NCBI RefSeq assembly: GCF_004343725.1 | Contig: NZ_PTQW01000022.1 | Coordinates: 35,744-99,743 of the forward strand | Length of the DNA stretch: 64,000 nt | Source of the DNA: Treponema sp. J25 | Lineage (GTDB): Bacteria > Spirochaetota > Spirochaetia > Treponematales > Breznakiellaceae | Direction: 5' to 3' | Position numbers and translations under genes: made by a program | Notes under the pieces: generated by a model | What the model saw: only the letters and a program-made list of their open reading frames with translations | What the model was told of the DNA's origin: nothing | Databases searched by the model: none | Shown: one piece after another, positions 9,570-17,754 of the stretch | Layout: each line of letters opens with the position of its first letter | Position numbering within the stretch: position 1 is the first letter of the stretch

Positions 9570-10205
9570 ATGGCTCGTTATATTGGACCAGTATGCCGAC
9601 TCTGTCGGACAGAAGGAAAAAAGCTCTTTTTAAAGGGTGAACGGTGCAAGAGTGATAAGTGCGCCATCAATAAAAAACGCCCGGCCCCTGGAAAGGATCC
9701 AAAAGGGCGGGTAACCAAGCGTTCTGATTATGGGCTGCAGCTTCGGGAAAAGCAGAAGCTTAAGAGAATTTATGGAATGCAGGAGCGGCAGTTTAAACTC
9801 TTCTTTGAGCGGGCCCTCAGAATGCCGGGCATTACGGGTGATAACCTGTTTATGCTTCTGGAACGGCGCCTTGATAATGTGGTGTATCGTTTGCGCTTTG
9901 CGGTGAATCGCACCCAGGCGCGACAGCTCGTGTTGCATGGTCATGTACTGGTGAATGGCAAGTCCGTGAATATTCCCTCTTACCTTGTGAAGCCCAATGA
10001 TGTCATTGAAATTCGGGAGAAGAGCAAGGGCTTAACGGTTATTAAAGAAGCCCTTAAAGAATATGGCAAATCCGGCGTCATGCCCTGGCTGAGCCTTGAT
10101 CCTGATGCAATGAAGGGTACTTTCCTTGCTATTCCCAGGCGAAGCGATGTGACAGACCTGGCGGATATTAAAGAACAGATGATTGTCGAGTTATACTCGA
10201 AGTAA
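9570..10205 (+). CDS. rpsD: 30S ribosomal protein S4, zinc-binding type
   Basis: S4 of 211 residues, a primary 16S-binding protein. Four N-terminal cysteines (Cys9, 12, 26, 31) predict the zinc-bound form. The S4 RNA-binding domain (LERRLDNVVYRLRFAVNRTQ onward, about residues 95-160) is intact. In E. coli S4 represses the alpha operon; a matching mRNA pseudoknot was not recognised here. Confidence 0.97.
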   Translation: MARYIGPVCRLCRTEGKKLFLKGERCKSDKCAINKKRPAPGKDPKGRVTKRSDYGLQLREKQKLKRIYGMQERQFKLFFERALRMPGITGDNLFMLLERRLDNVVYRLRFAVNRTQARQLVLHGHVLVNGKSVNIPSYLVKPNDVIEIREKSKGLTVIKEALKEYGKSGVMPWLSLDPDAMKGTFLAIPRRSDVTDLADIKEQMIVELYSK

Positions 10206-10214
10206 GGAGTTTAA

Positions 10215-11273
10215 ATGGACCGTAAAAATCTGCTTAAAGGGTTTAAACGCCCTAAGGGGATTACCTTTGAGCATAGTGAGCTCGAGCCTAATTACGGTAA
10301 ATTCATCGCTGCTCCTTTTGAGCCAGGTTTTGGCACCACCGTGGGTAATACTCTGAGAAGGATCCTGCTTTCTTCTATTCAGGGGTATGCCGTAACAGCG
10401 GTTAAGATTACTTCCTACGATAAAGAAGGGGTTCCTCATATTGTATCGAGTGAATATGAGATCATCCCGAATATCGTGGAAGATACCCTGGAGGTTATTA
10501 ACAACCTCAAACAGATGCGGGTTAAGTTGCCCGATGATGTAGAACAGGACACGTTCTTATACGAATGGAAGGGGCAGACGGAAGTAAAAAGTGATGATTT
10601 TGCGCGGCCGGGACAGCTGGAAGTGCTGAGTAAGGGTCAGCATATCATGACCCTTATGGACGATGCACGGCTCGAAATGGAAATCCAGGTGGACCTTGGG
10701 CGGGGGTATGTCCCTTCGGAAGTAAATGAGAAGTATGTAGAAGTCATCGGGACTATTCCGATGGATGCTATTTTCTCGCCGATAAAAAAGGTGAAGTATG
10801 CAGTAGAGCCTACGCGGGTGGGGCAGCGCAGCGATTATGACAAGCTGATCATCGAAGTGTGGACCGATGGGACCATCCGACCCGATGATGCCCTCGCGGA
10901 GGCGGCAAAGATAGCAAAGGATCACTTCTCGGTCTTTATCAATTTTGATGAAAGCCGTATTGGTTCGGAGGAAGATCTCAGTGAAACCGATGAACGGATA
11001 CGGCAGATTCTCAATACTCCAGTGGAAGAACTGGAATTGTCGGTTCGATCGTCGAACTGTCTTAAGAATGCCAATATACGAACGATTGGAGAGCTGACCC
11101 GAAAAACGGAAGAGGATATTGCAAAGACCCGAAATTTCGGTAAGAAATCTCTCCAGGAGATAAAAGAAAAATTGGCAGAATGGAACTTAAGTTTGGGCAT
11201 GACCGATTATAGTGTCCTGAAGAACATAACCAAATTTGCACCTGTGAAGAAGGAAGAAGAAGATGAAGCATAA
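10215..11273 (+). CDS. rpoA: DNA-directed RNA polymerase subunit alpha
   Basis: Alpha subunit of 352 residues, slightly longer than the usual 310-330. The N-terminal dimerisation domain carries [20 protein letters not shown]. The C-terminal domain (about residues 270-330) contains [20 protein letters not shown] and the [15 protein letters not shown] helix that binds UP elements and activators. The acidic tail KKEEEDEA overlaps rplQ by 11 bases. Confidence 0.97.
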   Translation: MDRKNLLKGFKRPKGITFEHSELEPNYGKFIAAPFEPGFGTTVGNTLRRILLSSIQGYAVTAVKITSYDKEGVPHIVSSEYEIIPNIVEDTLEVINNLKQMRVKLPDDVEQDTFLYEWKGQTEVKSDDFARPGQLEVLSKGQHIMTLMDDARLEMEIQVDLGRGYVPSEVNEKYVEVIGTIPMDAIFSPIKKVKYAVEPTRVGQRSDYDKLIIEVWTDGTIRPDDALAEAAKIAKDHFSVFINFDESRIGSEEDLSETDERIRQILNTPVEELELSVRSSNCLKNANIRTIGELTRKTEEDIAKTRNFGKKSLQEIKEKLAEWNLSLGMTDYSVLKNITKFAPVKKEEEDEA

Positions 11274-11697
11274 GATTGGCTTTAATCGCCTTGAACGAAC
11301 CGCCGCTCATCGTAAGGCCCTTCTGCGGAGCATGGTGACCTCTCTGTTTAAATACGAGCGCATCACCACTACCAAAGCAAAGGCCCAGGAAGTCCGACGG
11401 GCTGCGGAAAAACTGATTACCCGGGCAAAGGAAGACACCTTACATAATCGGCGTATTGTGGCAAGTCGCCTCTTTAACGAGGATATGGTAACCAAATTGT
11501 TTACCAATATTGCGCCTCGTATGAAGGATCGGCCAGGGGGGTATACCCGTATTCTTAAACTGGGTCAACGACCGGGAGATGCCTCGGAGATGGTGATTCT
11601 GGAACTCGTTGATTATAAAGTTGAGGAAAAAGAGAAGGAGTCCCAGAAGAAAGAAAAAAAGGCTTCCAAAAAAGAGGAAGCTAAGGCGAAGGCGTAA
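11263..11697 (+). CDS. rplQ: 50S ribosomal protein L17
   Basis: L17 of 144 residues. The core [20 protein letters not shown] through [20 protein letters not shown] is typical and ends near residue 120. A lysine/glutamate-rich tail of about 25 residues follows and is lineage-specific. The ATG lies inside the 3' end of rpoA (11-base overlap), so the two are probably translationally coupled. Confidence 0.96.
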   Translation: MKHKIGFNRLERTAAHRKALLRSMVTSLFKYERITTTKAKAQEVRRAAEKLITRAKEDTLHNRRIVASRLFNEDMVTKLFTNIAPRMKDRPGGYTRILKLGQRPGDASEMVILELVDYKVEEKEKESQKKEKKASKKEEAKAKA

Positions 11698-11711
11698 TAG
11701 GAGGAAGACCC

Positions 11712-11888
11712 ATGTCTAAGGCGCACAGAGGAAAGGGTATCCGGGAGCTTCCAGCCCATGGACGAGGTACCTGCCCCGTTTGTAAAAGAGCGGCGGTAAA
11801 AATTCTCTACGAACAAGAAGTGAATGGGGAAAAAGTAAAGATCTGTAAGGTGTGTAAGGCTGCCCTGAAACATGGCAAAGCTGTGTAA
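11712..11888 (+). CDS. Small zinc-ribbon protein at the end of the ribosomal operon
   Basis: A 58-residue basic protein, MSKAHRGKGIRELPAHGRGT followed by CPVC (Cys21/24) and CKVC (Cys45/48). The two CxxC pairs predict a zinc ribbon. A strong GGAGGAAG site lies 6 bases before the ATG, the gene is 14 bases after rplQ, and an intrinsic terminator follows 42 bases later. So it is the last gene of the ribosomal transcript. I do not recognise a named family. A ribosome- or RNA-polymerase-associated role is inferred only from position, size and charge. Confidence 0.8.
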   Translation: MSKAHRGKGIRELPAHGRGTCPVCKRAAVKILYEQEVNGEKVKICKVCKAALKHGKAV

Positions 11889-11930
11889 GGGCTGACGGAT
11901 CTTTTGTATAAAGAGGTTCCCAAACATAAT

Positions 11931-11965
11931 AAAAAGGCTACCTAAGAAGGAGGTAGCCTTTTTTT
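11931..11965 (+). terminator. Rho-independent terminator of the ribosomal operon
   Basis: AAAAAGGCTACCT and AGGTAGCCTTTTTTT form a perfect stem of about 13 pairs around the loop AAGAAGG, with a T-run built into the 3' arm. The A-rich 5' side makes it usable in both directions, but only the + strand genes need it. Confidence 0.92.
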
Positions 11966-12123
11966 ATGCAAACGCCCTTATAAAATATCTTAAGGTACCC
12001 GCTGCCATGAGGCCGTTGGGGCTGATTCCTTTGTAAAAATCTTACATAAATATGCAGGTATTATGCATAAAATCTAGACAAAACGTATAAAAATAGAGTA
12101 AATTTCGCTCCAGGAGGAACACT

Positions 12124-13245
12124 ATGAAAAAGAGAGTATTAGTGTTGAGTGGAGTACTGCTCGCCCTTTCCCTTGTCCTGGTAGGGTGTCAGGGTGGTGG
12201 TGGCGGTTCTATTAAGATTGGTGTTGCTGGCGCCCACAGTGGGGATCTTGCCTCATATGGTTTGCCGTCGGTGAATGCGGCGAAGCTGGTGGTAAAAGAA
12301 ATTAACGAAAAGGGCGGGATCAATGGCCGGAAGGTAGAGCTTGTGGTGGAAGATGATCAATGTAAGCCAGAACTGGCTACTACCGCCGCCTCAAAATTGG
12401 TAAGCAATAAGGTGGTAGCTGTTATTGGGCATATCTGTTCTGGAGCCACTAAGTCGGCCCTCGGAATCTATAAGGATTCGAAGGTAATTACCATTTCTCC
12501 CTCTGCGACAAACCCTCCTCTTACCCAGAGTGGGGAGTATCCCAACTTCTTCCGTACCATTGCTCCGGATGATGCCCAGGCCCGGCTTGCGGTTACCTTT
12601 ATTGCGGAGAAACTGGGCCTTAAAAAATTGGCGGTGCTCCATGATAAGGGAGACTATGGCAAAGGCTTTGCAGAGTTGGTAAAGCAATTTGCAGAAGAAC
12701 GGGGAATCGAAGTGGCCCTCTTTGAGGGAGTTAACCCCGGTGCCCCTGATTACTCTGCGGTGGTCAATAAGATTGGTAATGCCAAAGTGGATGGCGTTGT
12801 GTGGGGTGGCTATCATCCTGAGGCGTCCAAGCTGGTTCAGCAGATGCGAGAAAAGGGAATCAATGTCCCGTTTATCTCTGATGACGGGGTAAAGGATAAC
12901 ACCTTTATCGAGGTAGCGGGGAAATATGCGGAGGGGGTCTATGCTACTGGCCCAACCGATACGACCCAGAATCCCCTTGCTATCAAGGCTATCGAAGATC
13001 ATAAAAAAGAATTTGGTAGTGAACCCGGAGCTTTCTTCTTGAATGCCTATGCTGCTACCCAGGCTCTTTTGAATGCTATAGCCAAGGCTGGTACCACCGA
13101 TTATGACAAGGTAGTGGCTGCTTTGCGTTCTGAATATGTAGAGACACCCCTCGGGAACATCAGCTTTGATGAGAAGGGCGATGTCATTGGCTATGGGTTC
13201 TCTGTCTTCCAGGTTCAAAATGGTAAATATGTGGAATTAAAGTAG
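12124..13245 (+). CDS. livJ: Branched-chain amino acid ABC transporter, substrate-binding lipoprotein
   Basis: A 373-residue type I periplasmic-binding protein of the Leu/Ile/Val family. The signal peptide ends in the lipobox LVGC (Cys22), followed by a glycine-rich linker, so it is a lipoprotein. Family motifs IKIGVAGAHSGDLASYG and GHICSGATKSAL, and the cleft region DDGVKDNTFIEV, are visible. It probably delivers branched-chain amino acids to LivHMGF, encoded downstream. A perfect AGGAGG precedes the ATG. A terminator lies between it and livH, so the binding protein may be made in excess. Exact amide or amino acid specificity cannot be read from the sequence. Confidence 0.92.
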   Translation: MKKRVLVLSGVLLALSLVLVGCQGGGGGSIKIGVAGAHSGDLASYGLPSVNAAKLVVKEINEKGGINGRKVELVVEDDQCKPELATTAASKLVSNKVVAVIGHICSGATKSALGIYKDSKVITISPSATNPPLTQSGEYPNFFRTIAPDDAQARLAVTFIAEKLGLKKLAVLHDKGDYGKGFAELVKQFAEERGIEVALFEGVNPGAPDYSAVVNKIGNAKVDGVVWGGYHPEASKLVQQMREKGINVPFISDDGVKDNTFIEVAGKYAEGVYATGPTDTTQNPLAIKAIEDHKKEFGSEPGAFFLNAYAATQALLNAIAKAGTTDYDKVVAALRSEYVETPLGNISFDEKGDVIGYGFSVFQVQNGKYVELK

Positions 13246-13268
13246 CTAAAGAGATATAATGTATTCAG

Positions 13269-13308
13269 GCCGTTCCGGGGAATATAGCGGAACGGCTCAT
13301 TTTTTTTC
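13269..13308 (+). terminator. Terminator or attenuator between livJ and livH
   Basis: GCCGTTCCG (13269-13277) pairs with CGGAACGGC (13288-13296) over a 10-base loop. A run of eight T begins at 13300. It lies 24 bases after livJ and 63 bases before livH. It likely lowers permease expression relative to the binding protein. Confidence 0.88.
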
Positions 13309-13325
13309 AGTGTCTCCTGTTGGTA

Positions 13326-13331
13326 TATAAT
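13326..13331 (+). promoter_or_regulatory. Possible livHMGF promoter (-10 element)
   Basis: A perfect TATAAT lies 40 bases before the livH ATG and just after the terminator. At 17 bases upstream only a T-rich stretch is seen, not a good TTGACA. It could restart transcription for livHMGF. Confidence 0.4.
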
Positions 13332-13371
13332 AGGAGTAAGGGTAGAACGCCCGAACATCGAGGACGGAAGG

Positions 13372-14274
13372 ATGGAGTATTTCTTAAAACTCTTGTTAAG
13401 TGGTACCACAAAGGGGAGTATTTACGCGTTGATTGCCCTGGGGTACACCATGGTATATGGGGTTATTCAACTCATTAACTTTGCCCACGGCGAAATTTAT
13501 ATGATTGGCGGTTTTACAGCCCTTATTTTTGGAGGCTTTTTATATAGTATGGGATTGCCAGCGCCGGTGGTGTTACTTATTTCAGTGATTCTTGCTATTG
13601 TGTACGCAGCATCCTTCGGGTTTACGATTGAGAGAATCGCCTATCGTCCTTTACGGAATAAACCTCGTTTGTCTGCGCTTATCAGTGCTATAGGGATTTC
13701 TATCGTATTACAAAATTTTGTGCTTTTGGCTCAAACAGAAAAGTACCTTGCCTATCCTTCATACTTACCGGATCTTCCGTTCTTACAGCCGGTAAAACAA
13801 TACATAAATGCAACGCAGTTTATTATTTTGATAGTGACAGCCCTCATCATGGTTTTTTTGACCATGTTGATAAAATATACGCGGATTGGAAAAGCCATGC
13901 GAGCCACCGCTCAGGATAAGGATATGGCGCAGCTCGTGGGCGTGAATATTAACCAGGTCATATCTATTACGTTTATTATTGGATCAAGCCTCGCTGCCAT
14001 CGGTGGAGTACTGATTTGTTCCTATATGGGACAGATTAACTATTACATTGGGTTTATTGCGGGTATTAAGGCGTTTGTGGCTGCCGTTCTTGGCGGTATT
14101 GGCAGTATCCCGGGGGCGGTGCTCGGCAGTTTTGTCCTTGGATGGACGGAGAGCTTTGGAACCGGCTACCTTTCCAGTGATTACGAAGATGCCTTTGCCC
14201 TGCTTATTCTCGTTCTTATCCTTACGGTTAAACCGGAAGGCTTATTGGGTAAAAATCAAAAGCAGAAGGTATAG
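13372..14274 (+). CDS. livH: Branched-chain amino acid ABC transporter permease LivH
   Basis: A 300-residue inner-membrane permease with about eight hydrophobic helices. The N-terminal GTTKGSIYALIALGYTMVYG and LINFAHGEIYMIGGF are signatures of LivH. The cytoplasmic motif RIGKAMRATAQDKDMAQLVG is the coupling loop that meets the ATPases. It heads the livH-livM-livG-livF unit, with livM starting two bases after its stop. The ATG is preceded by GGACGGAAGG. Confidence 0.94.
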   Translation: MEYFLKLLLSGTTKGSIYALIALGYTMVYGVIQLINFAHGEIYMIGGFTALIFGGFLYSMGLPAPVVLLISVILAIVYAASFGFTIERIAYRPLRNKPRLSALISAIGISIVLQNFVLLAQTEKYLAYPSYLPDLPFLQPVKQYINATQFIILIVTALIMVFLTMLIKYTRIGKAMRATAQDKDMAQLVGVNINQVISITFIIGSSLAAIGGVLICSYMGQINYYIGFIAGIKAFVAAVLGGIGSIPGAVLGSFVLGWTESFGTGYLSSDYEDAFALLILVLILTVKPEGLLGKNQKQKV

Positions 14275-14276
14275 GT

Positions 14277-15566
14277 ATGAAACAGAACGGGATACTAAAA
14301 GATATAGCCCAGGCCTTATTGCAAGGGGTGTGGTTTGTATTTCTCCTTTTCCCCTTGCTTGTAATGAAGGTTTCGGTAGTAGGTGGTGTGGCCTCGGTAA
14401 CCTTCCGCTGGACCAATATCCCTTTGGTGTTTGTGGCTGCCGTTGGGGGTTCTCTCCTGTGGCGGTGGGCGCTCCGCTGGAATGAACAGAAAGGTGCCAG
14501 GGATCCGGAGAATTCCCTGGGGGTTCGTATCCAGAATGGAGTTTCCGCCTTTCTTAAACAAAATCGCCTTGCCCGGGTGGTGCTTCCCCTTCTCTTAATA
14601 GGGGCCCTTCTGGCATATCCCCTCGTTTCGGGGATGTACCACACCAATGTAATGATTTCTGCCCTTATTTATGTGATACTTGCCCTGGGGCTTAACATTG
14701 TAGTCGGTTTGGGAGGGCTCCTTAATTTAGGGTATGCCGCCTTTTTCGCAGTCGGTGCCTATACCTATGGTCTTCTCTGGAAACATACGGGACCCTGGCT
14801 TGCCCAGGTGGGAATAGATCCCTCCTGGCTGTTCTGGATTTCCCTTCCCTTCGCTGGCCTTGTGGCCTTACTTTTTGGGGTTCTCTTGAGTTTACCCGTA
14901 TTGCGCCTGCGGGGAGATTACCTTGCTATCATCACCTTGGCCTTTGGGGAAATTTTTCGGATGGTCCTTCAGAACTCGGGAGATATCACCGGTGGTGCCA
15001 CAGGGATCAGCCTTATTCCCCGGCCGTGGTTTTTTGGAGTAAAGCTAACACCCCATATGGCGGCGATCTATATTTACTATATCACCCTGTCTCTTGTGGT
15101 TTTTACTATTTTTGTGGTTCGCCGAATCGAAAATTCCCGGGTCGGGCGGGCCCTGGAGGCGATGCGGGAAGATGAAATCGCCTGTGAAGCCATGGGGATA
15201 GATCTGGTAAAGAACAAGCTGATTACCTTTGCGTTGGGGGCTTTCTGGGCAGGCGTGGCAGGGGTGCTTCTTGCTGCTCAGACGACCTATATCAATCCTG
15301 ATAGTTTTACCCTCTGGGAATCGATTATGGTGCTCATGGCGGTGGTTATCGGAGGAACAGGTTCGATTCCGGGGGTTATCGCGGGAACGTTGGTTCTTAA
15401 GCTGCTGCCAGAGTATTTCCGGGCCCTGGCCCAGTATCGGATGCTTCTGTATGGAGTGGCCATGATCATAGTAATACTCTTTAAGAGTGATGGGCTTATT
15501 CCCCGGCGGCGTACCGAATATCGACTTGAGCAAGAGGGGTCGACATCTCCAGAGGGACACCTATGA
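14277..15566 (+). CDS. livM: Branched-chain amino acid ABC transporter permease LivM
   Basis: The second permease, 429 residues. The conserved core begins near residue 120 (LGLNIVVGLGGLLNLGYAAF). The coupling loop SRVGRALEAMREDEIACEAM is near residue 285. An N-terminal extension of about 110 residues adds two or three extra helices. This long form is known for some LivM proteins, including that of E. coli. Its stop overlaps the livG start (ATGA). Confidence 0.93.
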   Translation: MKQNGILKDIAQALLQGVWFVFLLFPLLVMKVSVVGGVASVTFRWTNIPLVFVAAVGGSLLWRWALRWNEQKGARDPENSLGVRIQNGVSAFLKQNRLARVVLPLLLIGALLAYPLVSGMYHTNVMISALIYVILALGLNIVVGLGGLLNLGYAAFFAVGAYTYGLLWKHTGPWLAQVGIDPSWLFWISLPFAGLVALLFGVLLSLPVLRLRGDYLAIITLAFGEIFRMVLQNSGDITGGATGISLIPRPWFFGVKLTPHMAAIYIYYITLSLVVFTIFVVRRIENSRVGRALEAMREDEIACEAMGIDLVKNKLITFALGAFWAGVAGVLLAAQTTYINPDSFTLWESIMVLMAVVIGGTGSIPGVIAGTLVLKLLPEYFRALAQYRMLLYGVAMIIVILFKSDGLIPRRRTEYRLEQEGSTSPEGHL

Positions 15567-16357
15567 TACCAATGAAAGAAGACACCATCTTACAAATCGA
15601 AGGTCTTTCCATGGTTTTTGGAGGACTTCGAGCAATTGATAATGTGGATTTGTATATTAAGCGAGGTGAGATCTGCGCCCTTATAGGTCCGAATGGGGCT
15701 GGTAAGACCACAATTTTCAATTGTATTACGGGGGTCTATAAACCTACGGAAGGCACGATAGCTATCCGGAATCGAGATGGCACTCCAGAATACATCCATG
15801 GCTTAAAACCCCATGTAATTAATAAAAAGGGCCTTGCTCGGACCTTCCAGAACATCCGTCTTTTTTCCAACATGACCGTTTTGGAAAACGTTATGATTGG
15901 ACGGCACAACTCCCTTACGGCGGGAGTGTTTCGTTCTATTTTTCGAGATGCGGCTACTCGACAAGAGGAAGAGCGGGTTATCGAAGAAAGCTATCAAATC
16001 CTAAGAAAGCTGAACCTTCATGAATTCGTGAATGAACGGGCATGCAATCTTCCCTATGGAGCACAGCGACGGCTGGAAATCGCCCGGGCGTTGGCGACCG
16101 ATCCCTTCTTGTTGCTTCTGGATGAACCGGTGGCCGGTATGAACCCGCAGGAAACAAAGGAACTGGAGGAAACAATCCACCTTATCCGGGAAGAGGGACA
16201 TCTTACGATTCTGCTCATTGAACATGACATGAGTCTTGTGATGAATGTATCAGAGCGCATATATGTGCTTGATTATGGACGGCTCATCGCCGAGGGAAGT
16301 CCTGGGGAGATAAAGTCCAATCCAGAAGTGATAAAGGCCTATCTGGGAGAAGCGTAG
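15563..16357 (+). CDS. livG: Branched-chain amino acid ABC transporter ATPase LivG
   Basis: ABC ATPase of 264 residues. Walker A GPNGAGKTT is at 42-50. The Walker B region LLLLDEPVAGMNPQETKELE and the H-loop LIEHDMSLVM are typical of LivG. The signature loop reads LPYGAQRRLEIARAL, the degenerate form (no LSGGQ) normal for LivG. It overlaps livM by four bases and is one base from livF. Confidence 0.94.
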   Translation: MIPMKEDTILQIEGLSMVFGGLRAIDNVDLYIKRGEICALIGPNGAGKTTIFNCITGVYKPTEGTIAIRNRDGTPEYIHGLKPHVINKKGLARTFQNIRLFSNMTVLENVMIGRHNSLTAGVFRSIFRDAATRQEEERVIEESYQILRKLNLHEFVNERACNLPYGAQRRLEIARALATDPFLLLLDEPVAGMNPQETKELEETIHLIREEGHLTILLIEHDMSLVMNVSERIYVLDYGRLIAEGSPGEIKSNPEVIKAYLGEA

Positions 16358-16358
16358 T

Positions 16359-17072
16359 ATGGCAGTAATGGAGTTACGGGGCGTTCACACCTATTATGGC
16401 AATATTCATGCCCTGCGGGATATTTCGATTTCCGTAGAGGAAGGGGAAATCGTTACCCTCATTGGGGCCAATGGGGCAGGAAAAACAACCACCCTGATGA
16501 GTATCTGTGGTATTGTACCAGTGAGGGAAGGGGAGATTTATCTGGATGGGGTAAATATTACCCATCTTCCTCCCCACAAAATTGTGGAAATGGGGGTTTC
16601 CCAGGTACCAGAGGGACGCCGGATTTTCCCCCAGCTGACGGTGGCGGAAAACCTTGAAATGGGGGCTTACCTGCGAAAAGACAAGGACGCCATAAAGAGT
16701 GACATGGATCGGGTGTTTGATCTTTTCCCCCGCCTTGCGGAACGAAAAAACCAACTGGGAGGGACCTTGAGTGGGGGGGAACAACAGATGCTAGCCATTT
16801 CACGGGCTCTTATGGCCCGCCCTCGCATCCTTTTGATGGATGAGCCCTCCCTGGGGCTTGCACCCCTCATTGTTCAACATATTTTTGAGATTATCAAAAA
16901 TATCAATGAGGAAAATCGAACCACCATTTTTCTGGTAGAACAGAATGCCCATATGGCCTTAAAAATCGCCCATAAAGGGTATGTTTTGCAGAATGGGGTC
17001 ATAAAACTGAGTGATACGGCTGAACGATTATTGGCCAATGAAGAGGTGCAACGGGCCTATTTAGGGTTATAA
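16359..17072 (+). CDS. livF: Branched-chain amino acid ABC transporter ATPase LivF
   Basis: The second ATPase, 237 residues. Walker A GANGAGKTT is at 36-44, the signature LSGGEQQMLAISRALMARP follows, and Walker B LLMDEPSLGLAP is clear. It pairs with LivG as the heterodimeric motor. The gene follows livG directly and precedes a CBS-ACT gene by 20 bases. Confidence 0.94.
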   Translation: MAVMELRGVHTYYGNIHALRDISISVEEGEIVTLIGANGAGKTTTLMSICGIVPVREGEIYLDGVNITHLPPHKIVEMGVSQVPEGRRIFPQLTVAENLEMGAYLRKDKDAIKSDMDRVFDLFPRLAERKNQLGGTLSGGEQQMLAISRALMARPRILLMDEPSLGLAPLIVQHIFEIIKNINEENRTTIFLVEQNAHMALKIAHKGYVLQNGVIKLSDTAERLLANEEVQRAYLGL

Positions 17073-17092
17073 TAGAAGGTGGAGGTGTCGCT

Positions 17093-17737
17093 ATGAACGT
17101 AGGACAACGAATGACAAGGAATCCCATAACCATCACGCCGGATATGTCGGTACCTGATGCGCAGGCCCTTATGAGAAAAGAAAAGATCCGGCGTCTCCCG
17201 GTGCTGGATAAGAATGGCAAACTGGTCGGTATTGTGACTGCCCGGGATCTGATTCATGCGTCCCCTTCGCCTGCGACAAGCCTGGACATGTATGAACTGC
17301 ATTATCTGCTTTCGAAATTAAAGGTTGAAAAAGTGATGAGCCATCCGGTTATTACGGTCACCGAGGATCTCCCTATCGAAGAAGCGGCCCGTATCATGGC
17401 GGATAATAATATCTCTGGTCTTCCGGTAATGCGCGGTGAAGTGTTAGTAGGAATTATTACCGAATCGGACCTCTTTAAGTTATTTATTGAGCTTTTTGGG
17501 GCCCGGCATCAGGGTATCCGTCTTACCGTATTGCTTCCTGAAAAACGGGGAGAACTGGCGGAGGTATCGAGCGCCATAGCTAAAAACGGGGGAAACATCA
17601 TTTCCTTTGCCACCTTTGAAGGGGAGGACCCCACCAATTCCTACTGTACGATTAAGGTGAATGGGATTGATCGGGAAACGCTCCTTGATGTGATAACACC
17701 CCTGGTTACTCGTATTGTGGATATCCGGGAAAGCTAG
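17093..17737 (+). CDS. CBS-pair and ACT domain protein (AcuB-like)
   Basis: A 214-residue cytosolic protein. Two CBS motifs occupy about residues 1-60 (RMTRNPITITPDMSVPDA) and 75-135 (VMSHPVITVTEDLPIEEAAR). An ACT domain fills the C-terminus (LTVLLPEKRGELAEVSSAIA). CBS pairs sense adenine nucleotides and ACT domains often bind amino acids. Its position 20 bases after livF suggests it senses the imported amino acids or energy state, but this is inference. It resembles acuB-annotated proteins, without evidence for acetoin metabolism here. Confidence 0.85.
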   Translation: MNVGQRMTRNPITITPDMSVPDAQALMRKEKIRRLPVLDKNGKLVGIVTARDLIHASPSPATSLDMYELHYLLSKLKVEKVMSHPVITVTEDLPIEEAARIMADNNISGLPVMRGEVLVGIITESDLFKLFIELFGARHQGIRLTVLLPEKRGELAEVSSAIAKNGGNIISFATFEGEDPTNSYCTIKVNGIDRETLLDVITPLVTRIVDIRES

Positions 17738-17754
17738 CAAATCCTTTACCCAGG

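Noticed and set aside
12391..13218. A 275-residue frame antisense to livJ
   Set aside because: It is the mirror frame of a clearly supported gene and shows no recognisable domains or ribosome site.
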